A DNA stretch of 64,000 nt from Streptomyces sp. CB01635 (lineage in GTDB: Bacteria > Actinomycetota > Actinomycetes > Streptomycetales > Streptomycetaceae). The notes beneath the pieces were generated by a model, which did no database searches, was not told the DNA's origin, and saw nothing but the letters and a program-made list of their open reading frames with translations. Of this stretch, positions 16,260 through 25,320 are shown piece by piece (position 1 is the first letter of the stretch; each line of letters begins with the position of its first letter). The translations under genes were made by a program, and so were the position numbers. The stretch is taken from positions 1-64,000 of the forward strand of contig NZ_NNBL01000020.1 of the NCBI RefSeq assembly GCF_002803065.1. Direction: 5' to 3'.

Positions 16260-18005
16260 GTGAAACAACGCCCCGCCGCCGTGGCAGGTCACACGTGCCT
16301 GATCATCGGAATTCTGGACATCGCGTCGGCGATCTCCCCGCACATGCACGAGACCCGCATAGAGCGCATCGCGCCCTACGTGCCGGGCCTCGCCGAGGAG
16401 GTGGCCCGCGCCGCCGCGCTCGCCGCGGGGCTGCTGCTCGTCATGCTCGCCAGGGGTCTGCGCCGCCGCAAACGGCGCGCCTGGGAGGCGGCCGTGGGGC
16501 TGCTCGCGGTCAGCGCGCTCGTCCAGGGCGTGCGCCACCATGCCCTGATCCCCGCGATGGTCTCGGCCGTCCTGTGCGTCGCGCTCGTCGCCTACCGCGA
16601 GGAGTTCTACGCGCTCGGCGACCCGCGCGGCAGAACGCGAGCCCTGTGGAACCTCGTCGTCCTGGGCGGCAGCAGCTTCGGGCTCGGGCTCCTCGTCGTC
16701 GGCGTGCGCGCGAACCAGGAGGCGGGCCACTCCATCGTGTTCACCGAACGGGTCCAGGAGGTGGCCTACGGCCTGTTCGGTGCGTCGGGCCCCATCGCGT
16801 ACAGCAGCGACAAGGCCGCGGACATCGTCCAGTTCTCGTTGCTCGCGCTCGGTGTGGTCACCGCCGTCACCAGCGTCTATCTCGCCCTGCGGCCCGTCAC
16901 CCTCCGCCCCGCCGACAGCGACGAACGGCTGCGTGCCCTCCTGGCCGACGAGGGCCGGCGCGACTCGCTCGGCTACTTCGCGCTGCGCGGCGACAAGAGC
17001 GTCCTCTTCTCGCCGTCCGGCAAGGCCGCCGTCGCCTACCGCGTGGTGTCCGGCGTCGCCCTGGCCGGTGGCGACCCCATCGGCGACTACGAGGCCTGGC
17101 CCGGCGCCATCAAGGAGTTCCTGCGGCAGTGCGCCCTGCACGCCTGGACCCCGGCCGTCATGGGGTGCAGTGAACTCGGCGGACAGGTGTGGGTCCGCGA
17201 GGGCGGCCTCAAGGCCCTGGAGCTGGGCGACGAGGCCATCGTCGACTGCGCGGCCTTCAGCCTCTCCGGACGCTCCATGCGCAACGTCCGGCAGATGGTC
17301 AACCGCATCGAACGCGCCGGCTACACCTGCCGCATGCAGCGCGTACGCGATCTGCCGGACGAGGAGAAGAAGCGGCTGCGCGAGGCCGCCGCCGCGTGGC
17401 GGGGCAGCGCCACCGAACGCGGGTTCTCCATGGCGCTCGGCCGGTTCGGCGACCCCGACGACGGGGACTGCGTCGTCGTCACCGCGCACCAGGACGACGA
17501 GGCGGGCAACGACCGCGTGCGCGCCCTGCTCCACTTCGTGCCCTGGGGCCAGGACGGTCTCTCCCTCGACCTGATGCGCCGCGACCGCACGGCCGAACCC
17601 GGCCTGAACGAACTCCTCATCGTGGCCGCCCTGCGGGGCGCGCCGGGGCTCGGAGTGCGCCGTATGTCGCTGAACTTCGCGGTGTTCCGGGCCGCTCTCG
17701 CCCGCGGCGAACGCCTCGGCGCGGGACCGGTGCTGCGGGTGTGGCGGGGGATGCTCGTGTTCCTGTCGCGCTGGTTCCAGATCGAGTCCCTGTACCGCTT
17801 CAACGCGAAGTTCCGCCCGGAGTGGGAGCCGCGCTTCGTCGTCTATCCCACGGTGCGCGACCTGCCGAGGATCAGCTGGGCCTGCCTCCAGGCGGAGGCG
17901 TTCGTCGTCCTGCCGCGCCCGGCGGAGCGGCTGCGTCAGCTGCTCAGGAGCCGGCCCGCCGCCCGTGAGGAGAAGCCGCAGCCGATGGAGGTCACCACCC
18001 CGTGA
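16260..18005 (+). CDS. MprF-like phosphatidylglycerol aminoacyltransferase
   Basis: A 581-residue membrane protein of the MprF/LysX2 type. The first 220 residues carry about five transmembrane segments. The C-terminal 300 residues form the DUF2156 domain, a tandem GNAT-like fold that transfers an amino acid from aminoacyl-tRNA to phosphatidylglycerol. Family blocks visible are SVLFSPSGKAAVAYRVV, ALAGGDPIGD and LYRFNAKFRPEWEPRFVVYP near the C-terminus. Such lipids change surface charge and give resistance to cationic peptides. Start GTG 16260 is chosen for the length and the membrane start; another in-frame GTG lies further upstream. The 3' end overlaps the convergent gene by 14 bases. Confidence 0.88.
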   Translation: MKQRPAAVAGHTCLIIGILDIASAISPHMHETRIERIAPYVPGLAEEVARAAALAAGLLLVMLARGLRRRKRRAWEAAVGLLAVSALVQGVRHHALIPAMVSAVLCVALVAYREEFYALGDPRGRTRALWNLVVLGGSSFGLGLLVVGVRANQEAGHSIVFTERVQEVAYGLFGASGPIAYSSDKAADIVQFSLLALGVVTAVTSVYLALRPVTLRPADSDERLRALLADEGRRDSLGYFALRGDKSVLFSPSGKAAVAYRVVSGVALAGGDPIGDYEAWPGAIKEFLRQCALHAWTPAVMGCSELGGQVWVREGGLKALELGDEAIVDCAAFSLSGRSMRNVRQMVNRIERAGYTCRMQRVRDLPDEEKKRLREAAAAWRGSATERGFSMALGRFGDPDDGDCVVVTAHQDDEAGNDRVRALLHFVPWGQDGLSLDLMRRDRTAEPGLNELLIVAALRGAPGLGVRRMSLNFAVFRAALARGERLGAGPVLRVWRGMLVFLSRWFQIESLYRFNAKFRPEWEPRFVVYPTVRDLPRISWACLQAEAFVVLPRPAERLRQLLRSRPAAREEKPQPMEVTTP

Positions 18006-19407
18006 CCAGCAGGTGGTTGATCAGCAGGGCGAGCACGGCCTGCGCGGTCAGCCACCCGCGGCGCCACCGCTCCGGCAGCAGAGCGGTGGCCGCGAGGAGC
18101 CAGGCGGCGAACGGGAGCCAGATGCGCTCCGTCTCCGCCTTGCTCATGCCCGACAGATCGGCGGCCAGCAGGGCGAGCGCCGCGCCGAGGACGACAAGGG
18201 CGAGCCGCCCCTCCGGCTCCGCCCGGTCACGCAGGACATGTCCAGGGACCCGGCGCAGCCCTGCCGCCGTGGCAAGGCCGACGATCAGCACGGTGCACGC
18301 GAGGTTGGCCCAGATCCAGTAGCCGTACGGCCGGATCCCGCCCGCACCCTGGTAGTAGCGCTCCGTCAGCAGGTGGTACGCCTCCCACCAGTTGAACCCG
18401 ACGAGCGTGAACGCGACGGGCACGACGGCCGCTCCCACGGCGAACAGCGGCAGCGGCCGCACGGTCCGCGCCGTGAGCAGCACGGCCGCCGCGACGAGGG
18501 CGATCAGCGTCAGCCCGTACGACAGATAGCAGGTGAGCCCGAACAGCAGTCCGCTGCCGAGGGCCGCCCAGCGGCTGCCGCGGGTGGCCGCCACCGCGAG
18601 GAGCGCCATCGACCACGCGGCGACCGCCGCGAAGTAGCCGTCGGCCGACGTGCCCATCCAGACCGCGGCCGGCGCGAGCGCCAGGAACGGCGCAGCGCGG
18701 CGCGCCGTCCGCTCGTCGGCGAGCGCGCGGACGGTGACGAGGACGGCGAGCGCCGCCGTGCACCCCACCGTGATGCACCACACCCCGGCCCACGCGCCGC
18801 CGCCGAGCCCGATCCGGTCCAGGCCGACGAAGGTCAGGGTCGCCGCGGGCGGATGCCCCGCGACATGGGGCGGCCAGTGGTCGGGGGAGTGCAGCAGGAT
18901 GTGCCGCGTGAAGTCGCGCAGCGTCGCGCCGACGTCGTCGAACCGGTCGATGACCTGCAGATACTCGTACGAGGTGGTGAGGCGCCCGGCGATGCCCCGC
19001 TGCCAGCCGTCGATCAGCGCGAGCGAGAACGTCCACGCCGCCGATGCGACCCACACGGCGGGCAGCAGCAGCCGCCACCGCAGCCGGGCGGCCACCACGG
19101 GCCCGTAGGCGACGACCAGTACGGCGACCGAGATCGCCGCCGGGGTCCCCGGGCCCACGTGTGGTTCCCAATGGCCGTACAAGGGAGCCCAGTTGACGTG
19201 CAGAGTGCCGTAGTGGTCCTGGATGTACCGGCCCACGAGGACGGCCGCCGTGACCAGGGCCACGGCGGCAGCGGCGGCAACCAGGTCACGGCGCGTCCCG
19301 GTGGAGGGTGGCGCGGTGCTGGGGGCGGCGGGGGGAGCTTCGACCTTCACATCCGGAACGCTAAGCGCCCGCACCGCCGATCGGTCGGCACCGCGAGGTG
19401 GCGTCAC
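17992..19407 (-). CDS. Polytopic membrane protein, GT-C glycosyltransferase-like
   Basis: A 471-residue protein with a roughly 40-residue cytoplasmic lead and about ten or eleven transmembrane segments. Its topology and a charged first periplasmic loop (GHWEPHVGPGTPAA) resemble GT-C mannosyl- or arabinosyltransferases that use polyprenyl-phosphate sugars, a group common in actinobacterial envelope synthesis. I see no fully convincing catalytic motif, so the function is only suggested. Start may be GTG 19407 or GTG 19350. It overlaps the convergent MprF-like gene and is divergent from the molybdopterin oxidoreductase. Confidence 0.78.
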   Translation of the reverse strand: MTPPRGADRSAVRALSVPDVKVEAPPAAPSTAPPSTGTRRDLVAAAAAVALVTAAVLVGRYIQDHYGTLHVNWAPLYGHWEPHVGPGTPAAISVAVLVVAYGPVVAARLRWRLLLPAVWVASAAWTFSLALIDGWQRGIAGRLTTSYEYLQVIDRFDDVGATLRDFTRHILLHSPDHWPPHVAGHPPAATLTFVGLDRIGLGGGAWAGVWCITVGCTAALAVLVTVRALADERTARRAAPFLALAPAAVWMGTSADGYFAAVAAWSMALLAVAATRGSRWAALGSGLLFGLTCYLSYGLTLIALVAAAVLLTARTVRPLPLFAVGAAVVPVAFTLVGFNWWEAYHLLTERYYQGAGGIRPYGYWIWANLACTVLIVGLATAAGLRRVPGHVLRDRAEPEGRLALVVLGAALALLAADLSGMSKAETERIWLPFAAWLLAATALLPERWRRGWLTAQAVLALLINHLLVTGW

Positions 19408-19504
19408 CGAACCGTCAGATCTTCCTGCGCCGATCCGCGGGCTGTGCGCAATACGGTCGGATCAGGTCGGCGGGCCCCCGCCGCGCACAGCCTGAAGGAA
19501 CCAC

Positions 19505-20737
19505 ATGGGCGACTTCCCCCGCACTCTCCCCGATCCGTGGCGCAGCCCCCTGCGCGGCCCCCGCTTCACCGCGGTACTCGGCCTCGTCCTGCTCGTCGGG
19601 ATGACCCTGCTCTTCCTGACCGGCCTCCTGTCCTACGCCGCGTACAACCCGAACCTCGCGGCGGTCAACGACAAAACGCCCGACAAGGGGCTGCTCGGCT
19701 TCTATCTGTTCTCGTGGCCGACGGACCCGCACTGGCTGTACCGCCTCACTCAGGGACTGCACGTCACCGTGGGCATCACGCTCGTGCCCGTGCTGCTCGC
19801 CAAGCTGTGGTCGGTCGTGCCCAAACTGTTCGAGCTGCCACCCGTACGCTCCATCGGCCACGCCCTGGAGCGCCTTTCGCTGCTCCTGCTCGTGGGCGGC
19901 GCGCTCTTCGAGTTCGTGACCGGCATCCTCAACGTGCAGCTCGACTACCTGTTCCCCGGCTCCTTCTACACGCTGCACTTCTACGGCGCCTGGGTGTTCA
20001 TCGGCGCGTTCGTCGTGCACGCCGTGCTGCGCGTACCGCAGGCGCTGCGTGTGCTGCGCGAGCGGAAGGCCGGCCTGCCCGAGACGGGGGACCTGGTGGC
20101 GGCGAAGCCCGCCGAGCCCACCGTGTCGCGGCGCGGGGCGCTCGCCATGGTCGGCGGGGGCTCGCTCCTGCTGCTCGTCACGACGGCCGGCCAGAGCATC
20201 GGCGGGGTGTGGCGCCGCACCGCGCTGTTCGCCCCGCACGGCGGCGCCGACCCGGGTACGGGCCCCGGCCGCTTCCAGATCAACAAGACCGCCGCAGTGG
20301 CGGGCATCCGTACGGCCGACACCGGTGAGCCGTGGCGGCTCGTGGTCACCGGTCCGAAAGGCACCACCCACCGGCTCACCCGTGACGATCTCCTCCAACT
20401 CCCGCAGCACACCTCGTCGTTGCCCATCGCCTGCGTCGAAGGCTGGTCCACGGACGACCAGCAATGGAGCGGCGTACGGCTGCGGGACCTCGCCGTCCTC
20501 GCCGGGACCGACGGCGACACCGACGTTTTCGTCGAATCCCTGCAACAGCGCGGCGCGTTCCGCAAGGCGGCCCTGCGGCACAACCAGGTCCACGACCCGC
20601 GCTCCCTGCTGGCCCTGCGCGTCAACGGAGCCGACCTCACCATCGACCACGGATACCCGGCCCGCGTCATCGTGCCCGCGGCGCCGGGCGTCCTGAACAC
20701 GAAGTGGGTCGCCCGCATGACGTTCGGAGCGCTGTGA
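19505..20737 (+). CDS. Membrane cytochrome b / molybdopterin oxidoreductase fusion
   Basis: A 410-residue two-part protein. The N-terminal 200 residues hold four to five transmembrane helices with His residues suited to b-type heme (GLHVTVGI, YTLHFYGAW, FVVHAVLR). After an Arg-Arg segment (SRRGALAMVGGG) and another hydrophobic helix comes a sulfite-oxidase-type molybdopterin domain. The domain's Mo-ligand Cys is in PIACVEGWS near residue 310. This arrangement is that of MsrP/YedYZ-like systems fused into one chain, facing the outside. The electron partner and substrate are unknown. AAGGAACC precedes the ATG. The stop overlaps the next start by one base. Confidence 0.9.
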   Translation: MGDFPRTLPDPWRSPLRGPRFTAVLGLVLLVGMTLLFLTGLLSYAAYNPNLAAVNDKTPDKGLLGFYLFSWPTDPHWLYRLTQGLHVTVGITLVPVLLAKLWSVVPKLFELPPVRSIGHALERLSLLLLVGGALFEFVTGILNVQLDYLFPGSFYTLHFYGAWVFIGAFVVHAVLRVPQALRVLRERKAGLPETGDLVAAKPAEPTVSRRGALAMVGGGSLLLLVTTAGQSIGGVWRRTALFAPHGGADPGTGPGRFQINKTAAVAGIRTADTGEPWRLVVTGPKGTTHRLTRDDLLQLPQHTSSLPIACVEGWSTDDQQWSGVRLRDLAVLAGTDGDTDVFVESLQQRGAFRKAALRHNQVHDPRSLLALRVNGADLTIDHGYPARVIVPAAPGVLNTKWVARMTFGAL

Positions 20738-21285
20738 TGAACCGACTGAGTCGTTGGTACGGCGAGAGTCCGCTCCAACTCCTGCTCCTGGCCGCCTCGT
20801 TCGCCCTCGCGGGATACGCGGGCGTACGGCTGCTCGAAGGCGACGTGTGGGCCGTGGCGATCTGGTTCGTCGGCGCGGCCCTCGTCCACGACCTGCTGCT
20901 CGTGCCGGCGTACTCGATCGCCGACCGCGCGGCGCAGACGGCGCTCGGCGACCGGAGGCGCACGGCGATGATCTACGTGCGCGTCCCCGCTTTCCTGTCG
21001 GGGCTGTTGTTCCTGGTGTGGTTCCCGCTGATCACGCGGGCGCGAGAGGACCACTACGCCCTCGTGACGGGGCATTCAGGGGAAGCGTTCCTGCCGCGGT
21101 GGCTGCTGCTGACGGCAGCGCTGTTCGCCGCGTCGGCCCTGTGGTTCGTGTCCGTTGCGTTCCTTGCTCCCGCGTCGCCCTGGAGGCAGGCGCGCAGGGC
21201 GCGCCGTGAGGAGCGGGCGCGGGAGCGTGAACGGGAGCGTCAGCGGCGCAGGGAGACGAAGGAACGCCCGCCCTCGGACCACTGA
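20737..21285 (+). CDS. Small integral membrane protein linked to the Mo-oxidoreductase
   Basis: A 182-residue protein with four predicted transmembrane helices and a strongly basic-acidic C-terminal tail rich in Arg-Glu repeats (residues about 150-175). The start overlaps the previous stop (TGATG), so it is translationally coupled to the cytochrome b/molybdopterin protein and may be a membrane partner. I do not recognise a family. The last 46 bases run antisense into the convergent methyltransferase gene. Confidence 0.78.
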   Translation: MNRLSRWYGESPLQLLLLAASFALAGYAGVRLLEGDVWAVAIWFVGAALVHDLLLVPAYSIADRAAQTALGDRRRTAMIYVRVPAFLSGLLFLVWFPLITRAREDHYALVTGHSGEAFLPRWLLLTAALFAASALWFVSVAFLAPASPWRQARRARREERARERERERQRRRETKERPPSDH

Positions 21286-21893
21286 GCGACCGACCGCCAG
21301 CCGAGCGGGCGCGCGTCGCGCAGCAGCGCGCGGGTGCCCACCCGGGCCCACGGGAACAGCGAGCCCGCGGCGCCCTGCCCGTCGTCCACCCGCACCTCCA
21401 CTCGCTCGTCTATGTCGAGCGGAGCCGTCTCGGCGATCAACAGTCCACCGGGGGCGGTGAGTTCGGCGACCCGGGACAGCAGGGCCCCCGGGTCGCCGCC
21501 GATGCCGATGTTGCCGTCGAGAAGGAGCGCCGTCCCCCAACGGCCCTCGCCGGGCAGGGGGGCGAAGACCGACCGCTGCAGAGCGGCGCCGCCCAGGCGG
21601 ACCGTCCGCGCGACCGCGGCCTCACTCACGTCGATGCCGAGCGCGCGGTGCCCGGCCGCGGCGAGTGCGGCGACGATGCGCCCGGGGCCGCATCCGATGT
21701 CGAGGACAGCGCCCTCGCAGCGGCGCAGCGCCGAGAGGTCGGCCGTGTCGGCGACCGCGCACCAGCGCTCCACCTCGAGCGGCAGCAGCCATCCGTCCGC
21801 GCGCCGCAGGAACAGGGGGCCGCGCTCGTTGCGCACGGCGTCTGCGTAGGGGTCTGTACACCAGGCCGGTGCCGCCTCGCGCGCCGTGGTCAT
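21240..21893 (-). CDS. Class I SAM-dependent methyltransferase
   Basis: A 217-residue methyltransferase with motif I LDIGCGPGRIVAALAAAGH near residue 68 and the acidic GIDVSEAAV after it. The N-terminus (CTDPYADAVRNERGPLFLRRADG) is characteristic of methyltransferases encoded beside DUF2064 and GT2 proteins. The start overlaps the stop of the DUF2064 gene (ATGA), so the three genes GT2, DUF2064 and methyltransferase form a coupled operon. A much longer in-frame extension upstream is a shadow of those genes. The substrate is probably a glycoconjugate or lipid carrier, by context only. Confidence 0.88.
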   Translation of the reverse strand: MTTAREAAPAWCTDPYADAVRNERGPLFLRRADGWLLPLEVERWCAVADTADLSALRRCEGAVLDIGCGPGRIVAALAAAGHRALGIDVSEAAVARTVRLGGAALQRSVFAPLPGEGRWGTALLLDGNIGIGGDPGALLSRVAELTAPGGLLIAETAPLDIDERVEVRVDDGQGAAGSLFPWARVGTRALLRDARPLGWRSVAQWSEGGRSFVSLRR

Positions 21894-22558
21894 GAGCGGA
21901 CCACCCGCGTCAGCCGCGCGTGCTCGGCGGCGAACCGGCCATCCGGCGCGTCGGCCGCGACCAGGGCGGCGTCGTGGGCCGTGTCGACGTCCCGAAGGAC
22001 CGGCAGGTCGCGTACGCGCAGCCCCGCATCCGTGAGCCGGGCCCGCTGGGCCGCACCCGTGTGCGCCGTCGACATCGGGACACCGCGCAGCAGTTCCGGA
22101 TCGGGCTCGGCGAGCCCGAGCGCCCAGAACCCGCCGTCGTCGGCGGGCCCGAACCATGCGTCGCAGCCCCGCCAGGCGTCGGGCCCGAGGGCGGGCGCGA
22201 GCAGCGCGGGCGTCACCTGAGGCGTGTCCATCCCGATCAGGACGGCCGGCCCGGTACACCCGGCGAACGCCGCCGCGAGCCGCTCGTCCAGGCTTCCGCC
22301 GCACTGCGGGACCACGTCGATCCCGGGCGGCAGCCACGCTCCGGGCGCCCCGTCGAGCACCAGGACGCGACGCCGCGCGGGCGTGGCGAGCGCCGCGTGG
22401 AGTGTGTCGACGAGCGAGGCCTCGGCCAGGCGCGCGGCCTCCTCGGGCGTGAACGGCGGCGTGAGCCGCGTCTTGACCCGCCCCGGCACCGGGGACTTGG
22501 CGATGACGAGGAGCGTGGTCTCGTGCCGCCGCGCCGCGGGCGATCCGCCGGCGGTCAC
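21890..22558 (-). CDS. DUF2064 (TIGR04282-type) nucleotidyl/glycosyltransferase
   Basis: A 222-residue protein of the DUF2064 family, which has a GT-A-like nucleotide-sugar fold. Visible motifs are the N-terminal IAKSPVPGRVKTRL, the IGMDTPQVTP block, and WFGPADDGGFWALG. The family is annotated as a glycosyltransferase and is sometimes linked to arsenosugar biosynthesis, but no ArsM/ArsS is present here. GTG start overlaps the GT2 stop (GTGA). Confidence 0.88.
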   Translation of the reverse strand: MTAGGSPAARRHETTLLVIAKSPVPGRVKTRLTPPFTPEEAARLAEASLVDTLHAALATPARRRVLVLDGAPGAWLPPGIDVVPQCGGSLDERLAAAFAGCTGPAVLIGMDTPQVTPALLAPALGPDAWRGCDAWFGPADDGGFWALGLAEPDPELLRGVPMSTAHTGAAQRARLTDAGLRVRDLPVLRDVDTAHDAALVAADAPDGRFAAEHARLTRVVRS

Positions 22559-23289
22559 CGCGACGCCGCCTCTCCGCGCGCGGAGAGCGCCGTCCGCGGC
22601 TTCTCCGCGAGGACCCCGCGCATGTCACGTACCGCCTGCCAGGTGCCCCGCCAGGTGCCCGTGACCTTGGACTTTCCCGTACGGGGCCGGTAGGGCACCG
22701 GGCGCTCCTCGATGTGCCAGCCCGCGTCGGCGGCCCGGACGACCATCTGGAGGGGGTAGCCGCTGCGGCGGTCCGTGAGGTCCAGGCCGAGGAGGGACGT
22801 GCGGCGCGCGGCCCGCAGCGGGCCCAGGTCGTGCAGCCGCAGCCCGGTGCGCCGGCGCAGCATCCCCGCCAGCGCGAGGTTCCCGGCGCGCGCGTGCACG
22901 GGGAAGGCGCCACGGCCCTGCGGCCTGCGCCGGCCGAGCACGAGATCGGCCCGGCCCTCGATGACGTCCTCGACGAACGTCGTCAGCAGGGCCGGATCGA
23001 GCGTCGCGTCGCAGTCGCAGAAGCAGACCACTTCCGCGTCGGACGCCAGCAGGCCCGCGTGGCAGGCGGCCCCGAAGCCGCGCCGGGGCTCCGTCACCAC
23101 GGTCGCGCCCAGGGAACGGGCGATGTCGGGGGAGCCGTCGGTGGACCCGTTGTCCACGACGAGTGCCCGCCAGCCGTCCGGGATGCGGGCCAGCACCCAC
23201 GGCAGCGCGGCGGCCTCGTCGAGGCAGGGCAGCACGACATCGACCGAGGGGGCCAGGTCGCGGAGGGAGGGGAAGTCAGGGGGGATCAC
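22555..23289 (-). CDS. Family 2 glycosyltransferase
   Basis: A 244-residue GT2 enzyme of the dolichyl-phosphate-mannose-synthase-like group. The N-terminus VDVVLPCLDEAAALPWVL, the VVDNGSTDGS block, and the DxD-type CDCDATLD near residue 93 are clear. The C-terminal PVPYRPRTGKSKVTG is typical of polyprenyl-phosphate glycosyltransferases. It is the first gene of a coupled three-gene operon, divergent from a two-component system. Confidence 0.9.
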   Translation of the reverse strand: MIPPDFPSLRDLAPSVDVVLPCLDEAAALPWVLARIPDGWRALVVDNGSTDGSPDIARSLGATVVTEPRRGFGAACHAGLLASDAEVVCFCDCDATLDPALLTTFVEDVIEGRADLVLGRRRPQGRGAFPVHARAGNLALAGMLRRRTGLRLHDLGPLRAARRTSLLGLDLTDRRSGYPLQMVVRAADAGWHIEERPVPYRPRTGKSKVTGTWRGTWQAVRDMRGVLAEKPRTALSARGEAASR

Positions 23290-23412
23290 AGTGTCACCCT
23301 ACGAATCCAAACCGGACATTTCGGCCCTCAGCTCCTTACGAAACGCGGACGTCGGACGCGGACGGCCCCTCCGGTGCCTCCGATCGGCGCCCTCGGGTGC
23401 GACGCTGGTGGA

Positions 23413-24174
23413 ATGCAGACACCACCGCTCGGCCGCGTCCTCGTCGTCGACGACGACCCGACCGTCGCCGAGGTCGTCGCGGGCTACCTGGACCGCGCGG
23501 GCTACGACGTCGACCGCGCAGCCGACGGCCCGGCCGCCCTCGACCGCGCCGACGCGCACGGGCCCGACCTGGTCGTCCTCGACCTGATGCTGCCCGGCAT
23601 GGACGGCCTCGAGGTGTGCCGCAGGCTCCGGGCGCGCGGCCCCGTCCCCGTGATCATGCTGACGGCGCGCGGCGACGAGGACGAGCGCATCCTCGGCCTC
23701 GAGGTCGGCGCGGACGACTACGTGACCAAGCCGTTCAGCCCGCGCGAGCTGGTCCTGCGCGTCGAGTCGGTGCTGCGCCGGGCCCGAGCGGCCACGGCAC
23801 CCAAGCCGGCGGGACCGCTGCGCGCGGCCGCCCTCGCCATCGACCCGGCGGCCCGTCGCGCCACCAAGTCGGGGGACGAACTCGCCCTGACGATAAGGGA
23901 GTTCGACCTCCTCGCCTTCTTCCTGCGCCACCCCGGCCGCGCCTTCTCCCGCGAGGAGCTCATGCAGCAGGTGTGGGGCTGGGACTTCGGCGACCTGTCG
24001 ACCGTCACGGTCCACGTCCGCCGGCTGCGCGGCAAGATCGAGGACGACCCGGCGGCACCGCGCCTCATCCAGACGGTCTGGGGCGTCGGCTACCGCCTGG
24101 ACCCGGGCGGCCCGCACAGCGACGCCGTCCAGCCCGACCGCGCACCGGCAGACTGGACCGAACCCCGTGCATGA
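23413..24174 (+). CDS. OmpR/PhoB-type response regulator
   Basis: A 253-residue response regulator. The receiver domain (residues about 8-122) has the acidic pair VVDDDPT, the phospho-acceptor Asp in VVLDLMLPG near residue 57, and the conserved Lys in VTKPFSPREL. The C-terminal winged helix includes LTIREFDLLAFFLRHPGRAFSREEL and ends GVGYRLDP. ATG 23413 is the first start giving a normal receiver. It overlaps the kinase gene by eight bases if the kinase uses its GTG. Likely regulates the adjacent glycosyltransferase or oxidoreductase genes. Confidence 0.94.
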   Translation: MQTPPLGRVLVVDDDPTVAEVVAGYLDRAGYDVDRAADGPAALDRADAHGPDLVVLDLMLPGMDGLEVCRRLRARGPVPVIMLTARGDEDERILGLEVGADDYVTKPFSPRELVLRVESVLRRARAATAPKPAGPLRAAALAIDPAARRATKSGDELALTIREFDLLAFFLRHPGRAFSREELMQQVWGWDFGDLSTVTVHVRRLRGKIEDDPAAPRLIQTVWGVGYRLDPGGPHSDAVQPDRAPADWTEPRA

Positions 24175-25279
24175 CATGCTCCTCATCGCCCTCTTCGCGT
24201 TTCTCGGCGCCGTCGGTGCGGGCATCCTCGGCGCGCTCGCCCTGTTCGTGCTGCGCCGCCGCTCCCTGACGGTGTCGCTCACGGTCGTCGCCGCCGTCGC
24301 CGTGACGGCGATGCTCGCCGGAACGCTCGTCGTGGCCTGGGCGATGTTCCTGTCCCCGCACGACCTGTCCGTCGTGACGACCGTCGCCGCGATGGCCGCC
24401 ACCGTGTCGCTTGCGACCGCGCTGCTCCTCGGCCGCTGGGTCGTGGCCCGCAGCAAGGCACTCACCCTCGCCGCCCGCTCCTTCGGCGACGGCGGCAGCT
24501 TCGCGGCGCCCCTCGCCCCCGCGACGGCGGAACTCGCCGCGCTCTCGAGGGAGTTGGAGGCCACCAGCGCCAAGCTGGCCGCGTCCCGAGACCGTGAGCG
24601 CGCCCTGGAGACCTCGCGCCGCGAACTCGTCGCCTGGATCTCGCACGATCTGCGCACGCCGCTCGCCGGGCTCCGCGCGATGTCCGAGGCCCTGGAGGAC
24701 GGCATGGCCGCCGACCCGGACCGCTATCTGCGCCAGATCCGCACCGAGGTCGAGCGCATGAACGACATGGTGGGCGACCTCTTCGAACTGTCGCGCATCC
24801 ACGCGGGGACCCTCGTCCTGAGCCCGTCCAGGGTCTCCCTCCACGACCTGGTGGGCGACGCGCTCGCGGGCGCCGACCCGCTCGCCCGCGAACACGGCGT
24901 CCGCCTCGTCGGCGACCGCATCGACAAGATTCCCGTCGAGGTCGACGGCAAGGAGATGAGCCGCGTGCTCGGCAACCTCCTCGTCAACGCGATCCGTCGC
25001 ACCCCGGCGGACGGCACGGTCGCCGTGGCGGCGGCCGGCTCGACGGACGGCGTGGTCCTCACGGTCACGGACGGCTGCGGCGGCATCCCTGAGCAGGATC
25101 TGCCCCGCGTCTTCGACACGGGGTGGCGCGGCAGCCACGCCCGTACACCTCCGTCGGGCGCGGGCCTCGGGCTCGCCATCGTCAGAGGAATCGTCGAGGC
25201 CCACAGGGGCAGCGCCGCCGTGCGCAATGTGGCGGGCGGCTGCTGCTTCGAGGTGACGCTCCCGGCGGCGGGGGCGTAG
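24167..25279 (+). CDS. Sensor histidine kinase
   Basis: A 370-residue kinase with two N-terminal transmembrane segments and almost no extracellular loop. It has a HAMP-like linker, the H-box ISHDLRTPLAGLRAM with His near residue 159, an N-box LGNLLVNAIRRTP and G-boxes DGCGGIPEQDLP and GAGLGLAIVRGIVEAHRG. The tiny extracytoplasmic loop suggests it senses something in the membrane or through a partner. Start GTG 24167 or ATG 24176. It pairs with the response regulator just upstream. Confidence 0.93.
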   Translation: MHDMLLIALFAFLGAVGAGILGALALFVLRRRSLTVSLTVVAAVAVTAMLAGTLVVAWAMFLSPHDLSVVTTVAAMAATVSLATALLLGRWVVARSKALTLAARSFGDGGSFAAPLAPATAELAALSRELEATSAKLAASRDRERALETSRRELVAWISHDLRTPLAGLRAMSEALEDGMAADPDRYLRQIRTEVERMNDMVGDLFELSRIHAGTLVLSPSRVSLHDLVGDALAGADPLAREHGVRLVGDRIDKIPVEVDGKEMSRVLGNLLVNAIRRTPADGTVAVAAAGSTDGVVLTVTDGCGGIPEQDLPRVFDTGWRGSHARTPPSGAGLGLAIVRGIVEAHRGSAAVRNVAGGCCFEVTLPAAGA

Positions 25280-25320
25280 CCCGCAGGGGCCACGTCGCCG
25301 GGGCTGTCACCTCACTCACC

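Noticed and set aside
17965..20328. A 787-residue plus-strand frame opposite the GT-C-like membrane protein
   Set aside because: Arg/Gln/His-rich antisense translation; the minus strand encodes a normal polytopic membrane protein.
21894..22913. A 557-residue version of the methyltransferase gene that begins inside the GT2 gene
   Set aside because: The N-terminal 340 residues are an out-of-frame reading of GT2 and DUF2064; the true start is ATG 21893 overlapping the DUF2064 stop.
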